From: a bacterium
GTDB taxonomy: Bacteria > Oederibacteriota > CAKKQC01
Direction: 5' to 3'
NCBI GenBank assembly: GCA_919901855.1
Contig: CAKKQC010000022.1
Coordinates: forward strand, 62,001-126,000
Length of the DNA stretch: 64,000 bases
The position numbers and the translations under genes were made by a program. Below, in pieces: positions 40,503 to 49,066 of the stretch; positions within the stretch are counted from its first letter, which is position 1, and the number at the start of each line of letters is the position of its first letter. Below the pieces are notes generated by a model. That model saw nothing but the letters and a program-made list of their open reading frames with translations. It had not been told where the DNA came from and made no database searches.

Positions 40503-41270
40503 ATGAGCCGTCAACGCATCGCGGCCGCGAACTGGAAAATGTACAAGACCCGCTCGCAGGCGAAGACCTTCATGGACGCATTCGCGAAGACGGGGCCCTG
40601 GACGGGCGCGGCGAAAGTCGTCGTCTGCCCGCCGTTCACGTCGCTCGATGTGGTGGGGGCGGGGCTGGGCGCTTCCGGCGTCGCGCTGGGGGCCCAGGAC
40701 TGCCACTGGGAAACCGAAGGCGCGTTCACCGGCGAGGTGGCGACGGCCATGCTCAAGGACGCGGGGTGCACGTATGTGATCGTCGGGCACTCGGAGCGCC
40801 GCAAGCTCTTCGGGGAGACCGATGAGACGGTCAACAAGAAGCTGCAGGCCGCGGTCAAGGCGGGGTTGATCCCCATCCTGTGCGTCGGCGAAACGCTCCA
40901 GGAGCGCGACGCGGGGAAGACGGAGTCCGTGGTCCGCACGCAGGTCACGGGGGGACTCGCGGGGTTCGATGCGGCTACGGTCAAGGGATTCGTGATCGCG
41001 TACGAGCCCGTCTGGGCCATCGGCACCGGCAAGGTGGCGACGCCCCAGCAGGCGCAGGAGGTGCACGCCGTCATCCGGAAACTGCTTGCGGACAGAGGCC
41101 CCGAAGTCGCGGCCGCGGTGCCCGTACTCTATGGCGGCTCCGTGAAGGCGGACAACATCGCGGCGTTGATGGCGGGGCCCGATCTTGACGGTGGTCTCGT
41201 CGGCGGGGCGGCCCTCGACCCCGTCAGCTTCGCGGCAATCGCCAAGGGCATTCAGGAGGCGCAACGATAA
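40503..41270 (+). CDS. tpiA: Triose-phosphate isomerase
   Basis: 255 residues, TIM barrel. Starts [12 protein letters not shown] with the substrate lysine; catalytic His96 in [13 protein letters not shown] and Glu168 in [21 protein letters not shown] near the C-terminus. Its TAA stop overlaps the secG ATG (TAATG). It interconverts the two triose phosphates alongside gap and pgk. Confidence 0.97.
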   Translation: MSRQRIAAANWKMYKTRSQAKTFMDAFAKTGPWTGAAKVVVCPPFTSLDVVGAGLGASGVALGAQDCHWETEGAFTGEVATAMLKDAGCTYVIVGHSERRKLFGETDETVNKKLQAAVKAGLIPILCVGETLQERDAGKTESVVRTQVTGGLAGFDAATVKGFVIAYEPVWAIGTGKVATPQQAQEVHAVIRKLLADRGPEVAAAVPVLYGGSVKADNIAALMAGPDLDGGLVGGAALDPVSFAAIAKGIQEAQR

Positions 41271-41578
41271 TGATGACCCTCATGACCATCCTCTACGTGT
41301 TCGTCTGCCTGTTGCTCATCGTGGCCGTGCTCATCCAGCAGGGCAAGGGCTCAGGGATGGGTGCGCTTACGGGAGCGGGACAGACGTGGTTCGGCCCGGC
41401 CGGGAGCAAGACCCTCTTGATGAAGATCACGCTCGGACTGGCGGGAGTCTTCCTCGTGATGGCCGTGATCATGACGCTGGCGGCCACGCGCCGCCCGATG
41501 GCGCCTCCGCCTCAGGAAGCGCCTGCGGCCCAGGCGCCGGCCCCGGCATCAACGCCGGCGCCCGCTCCGGCCAAATAG
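41270..41578 (+). CDS. secG: Protein-export membrane protein SecG
   Basis: A 102-residue SecYEG subunit. Two hydrophobic segments (ILYVFVCLLLIVAVLIQQGKGSGMG in part, and KITLGLAGVFLVMAVIMTLAA in part) flank the conserved QQGKGSGMGA...FG region. The C-terminal tail is Ala/Pro-rich. It overlaps tpiA; tpiA-secG linkage is common in bacteria. Confidence 0.93.
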   Translation: MMTLMTILYVFVCLLLIVAVLIQQGKGSGMGALTGAGQTWFGPAGSKTLLMKITLGLAGVFLVMAVIMTLAATRRPMAPPPQEAPAAQAPAPASTPAPAPAK

Positions 41579-41591
41579 CCAAGGGATCCCC

Positions 41592-42002
41592 ATGCCGACC
41601 TACGACTACGTGTGCGCGTCCTGCGGCACATTCGAAATGTACCAGGGCATCAAGGAGACGCCGGTGGCCGCCTGCCCGACCTGCGGCGGCCCGGTCCGCC
41701 GCAAGATCGGGACGGGCGGCGGTCTGCTCTTCAAGGGGAGCGGGTTCTACGTGACCGACTACCGGTCGAATGCCTACCAGCAGAAGGCGAAGGACGATCA
41801 TCCGGCCGCGTCGGCTTCGAGTGACGCCAAGGCCGCCCCGCCCGCCTCGGGGTCCCCGGCCGCACCGGGGGCCGCTCCTGCGACGGGCGGCACGGGCGGG
41901 GCCCCTGCGTCCCCGGCCACGGGATCGTCCGCATCGTCAGGCCCCGCCGCGACTCCGCCGTCGCCGACCGGGTCCTCCCCGGGGGGAGAGAAGACTTCCT
42001 GA
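41592..42002 (+). CDS. FmdB-family zinc-ribbon protein
   Basis: 136 residues. The N-terminal 55 residues form a zinc ribbon: PTYDYVCASCGTFE with the first C-x2-C and VAACPTCGGPVRRKI with the second, then LLFKGSGFYVTDY, the FmdB/YhfH signature. The C-terminal half is low-complexity Ala/Pro/Ser/Gly. Proposed to be a transcription or regulatory factor; function is unproven. It follows secG by 13 bases. Confidence 0.85.
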   Translation: MPTYDYVCASCGTFEMYQGIKETPVAACPTCGGPVRRKIGTGGGLLFKGSGFYVTDYRSNAYQQKAKDDHPAASASSDAKAAPPASGSPAAPGAAPATGGTGGAPASPATGSSASSGPAATPPSPTGSSPGGEKTS

Positions 42003-43282
42003 GCGCCTCCCGGCTTCGCGCGGCGTTCCTGTTCCTCGTGATCGCCGCTCCCGTGCGTGCCGACCTCTGGTCCAGTGGGAATCTTCTGACTCCCGCCGAG
42101 CGCCGGGAGGAAATCCGGCTGAAGGAGGCCCGGCTCGAGGCGCTCATGGTCGCGCGCGGGCTTGACGGTATCCTGCTCACGAAGGCGCGCAACCACGCAT
42201 GGCTGCTTGCGGGGTCGCGCACCTGGATCGTGGGCGCGCAGGCCGAGAGTCCCGTCTGGCTCCTCCTTGCGCGCGGCTCAACGGGAACCGTTGCGGTCCC
42301 CTCCGGGTCCGCCCAGGCCGGGAAGCGCTACCTCGTCGCCAGCAACATGGAGGGGCCGCGCCTCATGGCCGAGGAAGGGTTGCGGGGGCTGGGATGGACG
42401 GAGCGCCGGTATCCGTGGTTCGGGGGCGCGGGCGGCACCCAGGACCCGCGCCGCCGGATCGTGGACGACGTCATGCCGCGCGCGAAGCTCGGGTGCGACG
42501 GTCCGGTCGCGGGCACCGAGGACATTGGCGCCGACCTGTCGCGGATCCGGTTCCCCCTTACAGCCACGGAGATGCGGCGCATGCGGTGGCTGGGAGGCCG
42601 TTCGGGGGCCGCGGTGGCCGCCGTCTGCCGCGAGATCGCGCCCGGGATGCGCGAGACCGAGATCGGGAACCTGCTCGCGGCGAAGCTCGCGCGGGAGGGC
42701 CTCTCGCCGACCGTGATCCTGGTCGGAGTCGACGGGCGACTTGAGTCTTTCCGGCATCTCGTGCCGACGGACGAGAAACTCAAACGGCTGGCGCTCGTGA
42801 ACCTGTGCGCGGAGAAGTGGGGGCTCGTGGTGGCGGTCAGCCGGCTGGTCCATTTCGGCCCCCTGCCCGCCGACCTGGCGGCCCGGATGCAGGCCTGCGC
42901 GACCGTCGACGCGACGTACCTCCGGGGCGCCCGCCCGGGCTCGACCTTCGGCGGGATCCTGGCCGAGGGCGCGGAGGCCTACGCGGCGATGGGATGGGCG
43001 GAGGAGTGGCGGAATCACCACCAGGGCGGGTCCATCGGGTACCTCGAGCGCGAGTCCCTGCTGGTCCCCGATAGCGCCGAGACGGTGGTGGAGGGGATGG
43101 CGCTCGCCTTCAATCCGACGCTCCCGGGCGTAAAGATCGAGGACACGATTCTCGTAGGCCCTCATGGGCCGGAGATCATGACCCGCGTCGAGGGATGGCC
43201 GGTTCGCCGGGTGGTCCTGGACGGGGCGATCTGGGAGCTTCCGGACATCCTGGTGCGGCCGGCCGGGGCGGGCTCCCGATGA
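41999..43282 (+). CDS. Exported M24 (pita-bread) fold protein with altered metal ligands
   Basis: About 427 residues from a proposed CTG start, or 414 from GTG 42038. The CTG at 41999 overlaps the fmdB stop (CTGA), follows GGGGGGAG by about 11 bases and completes a signal peptide (SRLRAAFLFLVIAAPVRA); GTG 42038 would cut it in half. Residues from about 190 resemble creatinase/Xaa-Pro aminopeptidase M24 domains. However, the D-x-G and D-x-x-R ligand positions read LVNLCAEKWG and AVSRLVHFG, and the first glutamate is replaced (AFNPTLPG). HHQGGSIG and KIEDT remain. It is likely non-peptidase or a different metal enzyme. Confidence 0.65.
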   Translation: MSASRLRAAFLFLVIAAPVRADLWSSGNLLTPAERREEIRLKEARLEALMVARGLDGILLTKARNHAWLLAGSRTWIVGAQAESPVWLLLARGSTGTVAVPSGSAQAGKRYLVASNMEGPRLMAEEGLRGLGWTERRYPWFGGAGGTQDPRRRIVDDVMPRAKLGCDGPVAGTEDIGADLSRIRFPLTATEMRRMRWLGGRSGAAVAAVCREIAPGMRETEIGNLLAAKLAREGLSPTVILVGVDGRLESFRHLVPTDEKLKRLALVNLCAEKWGLVVAVSRLVHFGPLPADLAARMQACATVDATYLRGARPGSTFGGILAEGAEAYAAMGWAEEWRNHHQGGSIGYLERESLLVPDSAETVVEGMALAFNPTLPGVKIEDTILVGPHGPEIMTRVEGWPVRRVVLDGAIWELPDILVRPAGAGSR

Positions 43283-43323
43283 CCGCGCGCGGTCCGGCAG
43301 CCCGGTATTTCGGCCTTCCCGGG

Positions 43324-43345
43324 GGTTCCCGGGCCTCCGGGAACC
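43324..43345 (+). other. Perfect 9-bp hairpin in the intergenic gap
   Basis: GGTTCCCGG-GCCT-CCGGGAACC with a 4-base loop, lying between the M24-fold gene and the lipoprotein gene. No T-run follows, so it may be a factor-dependent terminator or a binding site. Confidence 0.45.
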
Positions 43346-43383
43346 ACCTGACCCGGGGCGGCCGTGCATGCTATGGTAAAAGG

Positions 43384-45261
43384 GTGATCCAGCCTTGCCG
43401 CAGGGCCGCAATTCCTGACCCACGCCCCCGACTGTCGGGTCTGCGGGCGCTGCCGGCCTGCCTCCTCGTTCTTGCCCTGGCGATCACGGGATGTGACCGG
43501 GTGGCGGGGCTGATCGGCTTCGGTGGGACGGATCTGTCCGCGACCGCGAAGGCGGCCTCCGAGATTTCATACCGGTCCCTCGTGGAGTCCCTGGCTCCCG
43601 TCTCGACCGGAGGGGGAGCGTCCGCCTCAACCATGCGCATCGACCTCACGCTCAAGATACGGACCGCGGCGGCGGGGACGGATGGATCGAGCCTGGTGGA
43701 AGCCGAGGTCGCCGACGGGAGCCAGGAAGTGGACGGCCGGCCGCGGCCCGGATCGCTCGCCGGCCAGAAGGCCACGTTCCGGATCAATGCGTTGCGCAAG
43801 TTCGACGCCTGGCAGGGGATCTCGTTTCCGTGCGGCGCGGAGTTGTTCGAACTCGCGCTGCCCTCGGGCCGGCTCCGCAAAGGCGTGCACTGGAAGGCGG
43901 AAGGCCGGCGCGCCCTGCTTCGCCTTCAGGACGAGGTTTCCGTCGAGCGCGCGTTCGTGTTCGAGGGAGACGGCAAGCTCGGTGGCGAAGACGCCTGGCG
44001 GATCACGTTCACGATCGCGTCCGTGAAACGGGACCTCTCCGCGGGCGGACAGCTCGAGATGGGAGGAACCGGCGAGGTCTGGCTCGCAAAGAAGGATCTC
44101 CGTCTGCTCAGGGGGACGGAGGTGCTGACCGGCCAGCTCACGAACAAGACCATCTCGAATGAGCCTGGCAAGTTCGCCCAGGCGATGACGCTCATGGACG
44201 CGACGCTCGCGCCGCCGCGGATCGCGTCCGCGATCGAGACGCCGTCCCCGGATTCCGGAACGGCGGCGAAGGCGGGAGGGCCGGCGCCCGTCTCCGCACC
44301 GGCCAACCCGGTGCCGGCCGGGTCGTCCAAGGGGGCGGGCGCGGCGGTGGCGGCTCCATCCGCCACGGGCGCGCCGGCGGAGCGGCTGGTTTTCGTGAGC
44401 CATGCGACCGGCAAGCGCGAGGTCTGGTCGGTCGCGCCCGACGGAACGGGCAAGCACTGCCTGTCCGGGTTCACGAACGAGCATTGGTCGCCGTCGCTGG
44501 ACGCCGAGGGGCGGACCCTTGCGTGCGCCTCCTCGAACGCGAAGGGGGTCAATGTCTGGATGATCGGACTGCTGGCGGGAGAACGGACGGCGCTCACCGA
44601 ATTCGGGGAGACCGACGACATCGAGGTGGCCTGGTGCCACAACGGCCAGCGCCTGGTCTTCCTGCGTGACGGCAAGCTGTGGTCGGTGCATCGCGACGGG
44701 TACAACATGCAGAGTTTCGGCGTGGGGGGGCGCGCCGTGTCGATGGCGGCGACGAACGCGACTTCCCAGGTCGCCGTCGTCACGAACGAGCTGAACCAGA
44801 ACAAGATCGTCGTCGTGGACGTCCTCAGCGGGGCCGTGCGGGAGCTGTTCGAGGGCGAGGATCCCGCGTGGTCCCCGGACGGCACCCAGATCGCGTACCA
44901 CGGAACGGATTCGATCACGCTGGCCAACGCGGACGGGTCCAGCCCCCGCCAGCTCCTCAAGGGCGCTTTCGCGGACGGGGCGGTCATCTGGGAGCCGACG
45001 GGCAAGCGGGTCGCGGTGAGCCGGATCGAGGGCACCCAGCCCGACGTCTACCTCGTGGAAGCCGCGGCGGGCGGGAAGGTGACGCGCGTGACGTTCCGGG
45101 GCGGCGTGGCGTGCGCGATCTCTCCCGCGGCGGACCGGGTCGCATACCTCCTGGACAACGATCTCTGGGTGGCGTCATCGGACGGCAACACGCAGGTCAG
45201 GATCACGGCGGACGGGGCGACCGAGCTGCCGGTCTGGTGGGGTAAGCACTATGTGCCGTAA
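43384..45261 (+). CDS. Lipoprotein with C-terminal TolB-like beta-propeller
   Basis: About 625 residues. A signal peptide ends in the lipobox LAITGC (around residue 38). Residues 40-290 are an uncharacterised beta-rich domain, followed by an Ala/Pro linker (about 285-330). The C-terminal 300 residues contain PD40/WD40-like propeller repeats (FVSHATGKREVWSVAPDGTG in part, DPAWSPDGTQIAYHG). It should be anchored in a membrane facing the periplasm. The GTG at 43384 lies 6 bases after TATGGT (43372-43377), without Shine-Dalgarno. It overlaps the next propeller lipoprotein by 11 bases. Confidence 0.75.
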   Translation: MIQPCRRAAIPDPRPRLSGLRALPACLLVLALAITGCDRVAGLIGFGGTDLSATAKAASEISYRSLVESLAPVSTGGGASASTMRIDLTLKIRTAAAGTDGSSLVEAEVADGSQEVDGRPRPGSLAGQKATFRINALRKFDAWQGISFPCGAELFELALPSGRLRKGVHWKAEGRRALLRLQDEVSVERAFVFEGDGKLGGEDAWRITFTIASVKRDLSAGGQLEMGGTGEVWLAKKDLRLLRGTEVLTGQLTNKTISNEPGKFAQAMTLMDATLAPPRIASAIETPSPDSGTAAKAGGPAPVSAPANPVPAGSSKGAGAAVAAPSATGAPAERLVFVSHATGKREVWSVAPDGTGKHCLSGFTNEHWSPSLDAEGRTLACASSNAKGVNVWMIGLLAGERTALTEFGETDDIEVAWCHNGQRLVFLRDGKLWSVHRDGYNMQSFGVGGRAVSMAATNATSQVAVVTNELNQNKIVVVDVLSGAVRELFEGEDPAWSPDGTQIAYHGTDSITLANADGSSPRQLLKGAFADGAVIWEPTGKRVAVSRIEGTQPDVYLVEAAAGGKVTRVTFRGGVACAISPAADRVAYLLDNDLWVASSDGNTQVRITADGATELPVWWGKHYVP

Positions 45262-46198
45262 TCGTGCATGGTTCCTGTGCCTGGTCGCGGCGTGCCTCGC
45301 CGGGCCCGTCCTCGGGCTGCAAGGTTGCGGGAAGAAGGCGCCCCCCCCGGTGGCGCAGAAGGTCGAGAAGAAGGGGCCGCCCTTGCCTCCCGGGCTCCTG
45401 GTCTACTCCTGCGGCGGCTCGATCTGGAAGCTGCCGAAAGGCCAGCCCGCGGAGAAGATCGTGGGTGGAAGCGTTTGGTTCCCCGCGCTCAAGGGGGACG
45501 AGACGCTGGTCGCCTACTGGGAGGATCTCGGGGACCGGATGGCCATGAACATCCTGAACCTCTCCTCGAAGGCCGTGACCCGGGTGGGGGCGTGGCACAC
45601 GTTGGGGGCCCTGGGCCGGAATCTGAACCTGCGCAACGCCCCGGTCTGGTCGGACGCGAAGAACGTGCTCCTGTTCGCGGACGGCCGGCAGATCTGGCAG
45701 GTCGAGGCGGACGGCACCAACCTCCAGACGATCTACGAACACGCCGAGGGAGGGTGCTACAGCGTTTCGCCGTCTCCCGACGGCACGCGGATCGCGTTCG
45801 TGGGCGTGGGCGAGAAGGACCAGAACCTCTGGACCTACTCGACGCTCACGCACAAGGCCCAGCCCGTGACGGAGTACACGAACAAGGACGGAGCCGTGGG
45901 CTCGCCGTCCTGGTCCCCGAAGGGCGATCCGATCGTGTTCGTGCTCTACAAGTCCGAGGACGCGAACATCTGGCGCGTGCTTTCGGAGGGGGGCGTCTCC
46001 ATGCAGATCACGCGGGAGGGGCGGACCAACTCCCCGGTATGGGATCCCACGGGCGCGAAGATCGCGGCCGCTTCGGGCACCCAGAACCCGCTGCTCTGGC
46101 AGATTCACCTCATCAGCGCCACGGACGGCAAGTTCCTCGAGCAGCTCACGACCACGTCCCCCGGAGGCTTCTCGCCCTCGATTGCCGGCGCCTGGTAG
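45251..46198 (+). CDS. TolB-like beta-propeller lipoprotein
   Basis: 315 residues. A signal peptide with lipobox GLQGC (Cys about residue 26), a short Lys/Pro linker, then PD40-type propeller blades (SPSPDGTRIAFVGVG, SPSWSPKGDPIVFVLY, NSPVWDPTGAKIAAA). It is overlapped by the preceding propeller lipoprotein, so the two are made together and may bind the same partner. Without pal, tolA or tolQ nearby it should not be called TolB. Confidence 0.75.
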   Translation: MCRNRAWFLCLVAACLAGPVLGLQGCGKKAPPPVAQKVEKKGPPLPPGLLVYSCGGSIWKLPKGQPAEKIVGGSVWFPALKGDETLVAYWEDLGDRMAMNILNLSSKAVTRVGAWHTLGALGRNLNLRNAPVWSDAKNVLLFADGRQIWQVEADGTNLQTIYEHAEGGCYSVSPSPDGTRIAFVGVGEKDQNLWTYSTLTHKAQPVTEYTNKDGAVGSPSWSPKGDPIVFVLYKSEDANIWRVLSEGGVSMQITREGRTNSPVWDPTGAKIAAASGTQNPLLWQIHLISATDGKFLEQLTTTSPGGFSPSIAGAW

Positions 46199-46250
46199 GT
46201 TCCTCCGCAGGGGGAATCCCGCCAGCCGCGGCCCTATTTCTCCGCGATGT

Positions 46251-46256
46251 TACAAT
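46251..46256 (+). promoter_or_regulatory. Putative -10 box (TACAAT) of a leaderless promoter
   Basis: Ends 7 bases before the ATG at 46264; no Shine-Dalgarno between. The promoter now serves a truncated gene. Confidence 0.4.
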
Positions 46257-46263
46257 ACGTCCA

Positions 46264-46602
46264 ATGCACCTGCTGATTCTTCTGGCCGTGATGTGGCTGG
46301 ACGCGTCTCCGCGTGCCGCTACCGTCCCCGTGCTGACTCACCGTTACACCTACCATGCCGCCTCGAGTTCTGACCAGGGCGTAGGCATCGCGATGGGGAG
46401 TGACGGGGATATCTTCGTCACGGGTCGCGTCGGGAATGGCTGTGGAGGGACCGGGGACATCTACGTGGCCCGCCTTGATGCCTCTCTGAACAAGAAGTGG
46501 GAGGTCGTGCTCGATGTGGGGGGCTGCAAGGACAACTATCCAACCGGGATCGCCGTGTACGACACCCGGTCTGAGAAAGGCATTCGGAATAGCGCGTCTT
46601 AA
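46264..46602 (+). pseudogene. Truncated SBBP-type beta-propeller protein
   Basis: 112 codons. A signal peptide (MHLLILLAVMWLDASPRAA) is followed by one recognisable propeller blade (GVGIAMGSDGDIFVTGR, DIYVARLDASLNKKWE, PTGIAV). Such proteins normally have many blades and several hundred residues. After GIAV the sequence turns into unrelated residues and stops. It is a 5' remnant joined to unrelated sequence near 46556. Confidence 0.6.
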
Positions 46603-46891
46603 GTCCAAGGACAATTTCCGGGGGACGCGCAAGGGGCTGGTCTACGTGCCCAAGGGTAAGACCAAAATGTTCGCGCGCAAGGAGGAGACCGTCGACGTTG
46701 CCACCGGCCAACCGGTGGAAATCGATCTCTTTGACGACAAGGGCAAGCGAACGTATCACTTGGCGGTCAAGAAGCTGGGCGTCCACAATGGCGTCGCGGT
46801 TGCGGAAGACACCGAGACGGAAACGGAGGGCCCGGTGGGTACGGTAAGGCAGCGTACCGTTGCGACAAAGGTGGAGGTGGAGACGGAATGA
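46559..46891 (+). pseudogene. 3' remnant of an unidentified gene
   Basis: In a different frame from the preceding remnant, this encodes a hydrophilic stretch (FGIARLKSKDNFRGTRKG, VPKGKTKMFARKEETVDV, IDLFDDKGKRTYHLAVKKLG) ending ETE and TGA. No start codon fits. Base composition falls here compared with the flanks. It is best read as the tail of a gene whose front was lost when it was joined to the propeller fragment. A real gene with an unusual start is possible. Confidence 0.4.
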
Positions 46892-46907
46892 GTAAGGTGA
46901 GGTTAAC

Positions 46908-48101
46908 GTGAGGACCATGATCGTAGCGGGCGCGTTTGCGGCAGTGCTGGCCGTGGGGCTAGGGCGGGCGCAAGCCTCGAAGCTGAAGGCGCCAGAGCCT
47001 TCGATGTCCCAAGCTGCGGCGAGCGCGACGCAGTCCGTGCAGGCCGGTCTCGCACCGACGCGCACGGCAACTGGCCGTCCTGCCGATCTCGATCCGCGCA
47101 TTCCATGGCTCGAGGATCTGGGCATTCCCCAGAGCGGAGGTCCGGAGCCACTGGTGAAGGTGGCAAGCTGCGCTCAGCCGCTGCCCGGCGCTGTCGTGGA
47201 CCTCTTCGATCTAGATGGTGACTTGGTTATGCAGGTGAATGGGGTGGATCGAGTGGTGTTGAAGGCCAGCTGTGAAGGGAAGGTTCTCTGGTCACATCTT
47301 CTGCGTGAGGGCGTGGGCTGGAGAGTTGTTACCGATGGGAGAAGAATCTACTGCGTGCCCTTGACCATTCCCGAAGACACGAATGTTAGGGAGCCGATTC
47401 TTGCGTACGACGGGGATGGCAAGCTGGCGGGAAGGATCGAGTGGCCCATTCCGCGAGGAGAAGGCGCGGGCGCCATCGTGCTGAAGGATGGCTGCATCAT
47501 TGGCGAGGCGATGAGCGGTCGCCGAATCCATGTACGCACAGACCCGACGAGCACGGTTGACCCCGAGGTCATAGTGACGGTGAGGGATGTGATGGCGGGC
47601 GGTGAGGGCGTATCGAAGGAGGAGCATCATCGGCTTTGGAGAGAAGGCAAGGTGGCCTTGGGGATTCGGAAGAAGGAGGTGCCTGGTGATCCGGTGAAAG
47701 CTCGGGGCATTTCCAACCGTCGGCTACGTGCCGCGAAGCCTTGGGTGGGTAGGATTCTGCGTGTTCGCGATCTCCCCGGATTCGACTCGAAAGACCGTAG
47801 TGCGGGGGACTGGTGGAAACCGGGATTCGCGATCGGGTCCGTCGTGCGCTTGGAGAAGGACGGCAATGTGTGGATTATGGCATCTCTGCTGAACCCGCAC
47901 CATCTGTCGGCTTCGGAGATGCTTAGGAAAGATCGACCAGTTGAAAAGGATAGAAACGTGCTGGCTTGCTTCGATGTGCAAGGAAAGCTACGCGGTTACG
48001 TGATCGAACCGCGGGAGAATATGGGCTTCTTCTCTGTGGATGAGGCTCTTTATCTTTGGTTGGGGGATCGGCTTGAGCGATGGGAATGCCGGGGGCGTTA
48101 A
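46908..48101 (+). CDS. Hypothetical exported protein
   Basis: About 397 residues from GTG 46908 (GAGGTTAAC just upstream). The N-terminus MIVAGAFAAVLAVGLGRAQA is a signal peptide. The mature part includes a repeated-looking beta pattern (VDLFDLDGDLVMQVNG, ILAYDGDGKLAGRIEWP, VLACFDVQGKLRGYVIEP), suggesting a degenerate propeller of the kind that reports strings or parameters. No family is recognised. G+C is clearly lower than in the surrounding housekeeping genes. Confidence 0.6.
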   Translation: MRTMIVAGAFAAVLAVGLGRAQASKLKAPEPSMSQAAASATQSVQAGLAPTRTATGRPADLDPRIPWLEDLGIPQSGGPEPLVKVASCAQPLPGAVVDLFDLDGDLVMQVNGVDRVVLKASCEGKVLWSHLLREGVGWRVVTDGRRIYCVPLTIPEDTNVREPILAYDGDGKLAGRIEWPIPRGEGAGAIVLKDGCIIGEAMSGRRIHVRTDPTSTVDPEVIVTVRDVMAGGEGVSKEEHHRLWREGKVALGIRKKEVPGDPVKARGISNRRLRAAKPWVGRILRVRDLPGFDSKDRSAGDWWKPGFAIGSVVRLEKDGNVWIMASLLNPHHLSASEMLRKDRPVEKDRNVLACFDVQGKLRGYVIEPRENMGFFSVDEALYLWLGDRLERWECRGR

Positions 48102-48111
48102 CTCCTTGAGG

Positions 48112-48765
48112 ATGACCCAAAGCCGCCGAACGCGTGTGCTATTGGCGTTGGCGGTTCTGTTTGTTCCAGCTGTCCTGATGGGCATGGAAGCGCCGGATTT
48201 CGCAACGAGCTCTTCCGGTGGACAGTTGCGGACCATTTCGGGCGCGCAACTCCCTCTGCCGTCCGAGGTTGTGCTCAAGCCATTTCGAGCCTACGATGCG
48301 TCACTGGGAGAATTCCGCGAGGTAGGCGAGAAGGTGCTCTTTCAGGGCCAAGTCCGGGTACCTATTCGGGTCTACCTTGCAGCCGTGGTGTTGGGCGAGA
48401 TTGACCGTGCCCGCGAGCTTGACCTGGATGATGCAGGGAAGTCCGTGTGGACATCGGACAGGGCGCTGTCCGGCGGTCCGGGACAATCAGCAGGCTGGCA
48501 TGAGCTGACGTGGGATGGCCGTGCTGCGGGCGGCCTCTGCGTGGCCTCCGGGAAGTACACGGCGGTCTTTGTCGCGGGGGATCAGGCGGAGCGGGAACGC
48601 AAAGTCGTGCACCTCAACGTCCTCGAGTCCGATGGGGGGCTCGGGGGCGGGGCGTACAGTATCGCGGGTCGAGCCGGGGGTTCTCCTGGTGGCAACTCGG
48701 GCAAGGGTGGTGGTGCACCGGGTGCCGGCGGGAGCGGAGGGAGTTTAGCAGCTTCAGGCGCTTGA
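48112..48765 (+). CDS. Hypothetical exported protein with FlgD-like Ig segment and glycine-rich tail
   Basis: About 217 residues to the first stop. Signal peptide RTRVLLALAVLFVPAVLMG, then a beta-rich region ending HELTWDGRAAGGLCVASGKYTAVFVAGD, which resembles the FlgD/CHU-type Ig fold (W-D-G-x, SG-x-Y). The C-terminus is Gly/Ser-rich. GAGG precedes the ATG at 48112. The frame stays open for 52 further codons after the TGA (see 48766-48921). The neighbour upstream is another exported protein of unknown role. Confidence 0.6.
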   Translation: MTQSRRTRVLLALAVLFVPAVLMGMEAPDFATSSSGGQLRTISGAQLPLPSEVVLKPFRAYDASLGEFREVGEKVLFQGQVRVPIRVYLAAVVLGEIDRARELDLDDAGKSVWTSDRALSGGPGQSAGWHELTWDGRAAGGLCVASGKYTAVFVAGDQAERERKVVHLNVLESDGGLGGGAYSIAGRAGGSPGGNSGKGGGAPGAGGSGGSLAASGA

Positions 48766-48921
48766 TCGGCTGTCTCGACAGGGAATCCATCTGCCCCAAT
48801 TGCCGGTCCTACGAGCACGGAGGCACCTCACGACAACGGATGGCACGATGGCAACAACCCGAACGGGTTCACCATCGACCACCCCGACACGAGCAACGGG
48901 CAGGGCAACAACCATCATTGA
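48766..48921 (+). other. In-frame continuation after the TGA of the preceding gene
   Basis: Directly after TGA 48763-48765 the same frame runs 51 sense codons to TGA 48919-48921. It encodes a Ser/Pro/Gly then Asn/His-rich tail (APHDNGWHDGNNPNG, SNGQGNNHH) that continues the low-complexity style of the gene. It may be a C-terminal extension lost by a nonsense mutation or reached by UGA read-through. Confidence 0.45.
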
Positions 48922-48993
48922 CCTATCCGGGGAATCGCGAGGAAACGCACTGTCTGGCTTGAGGAAACGGGGATAGCCGCACCGCACTCCTTC

Positions 48994-49024
48994 TTGCGAG
49001 GCCGAGGATGACTTGGGATAGAAT
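48994..49024 (+). promoter_or_regulatory. Possible tkt promoter
   Basis: TTGCGA (48994-48999) and TAGAAT (49019-49024) with a 19-base spacer, giving a leader of about 35 bases that holds a strong AAGGAGG (49055-49061). The spacer is long, so the -35 is uncertain. Confidence 0.4.
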
Positions 49025-49066
49025 GAATGCTCTCTCATAGACAGAAGCAGACCCAAGGAGGCATGC

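Noticed and set aside
45251-46198. Calling the second propeller lipoprotein TolB
   Set aside because: It has a lipobox, which TolB lacks, and there are no tolQRA or pal genes nearby.
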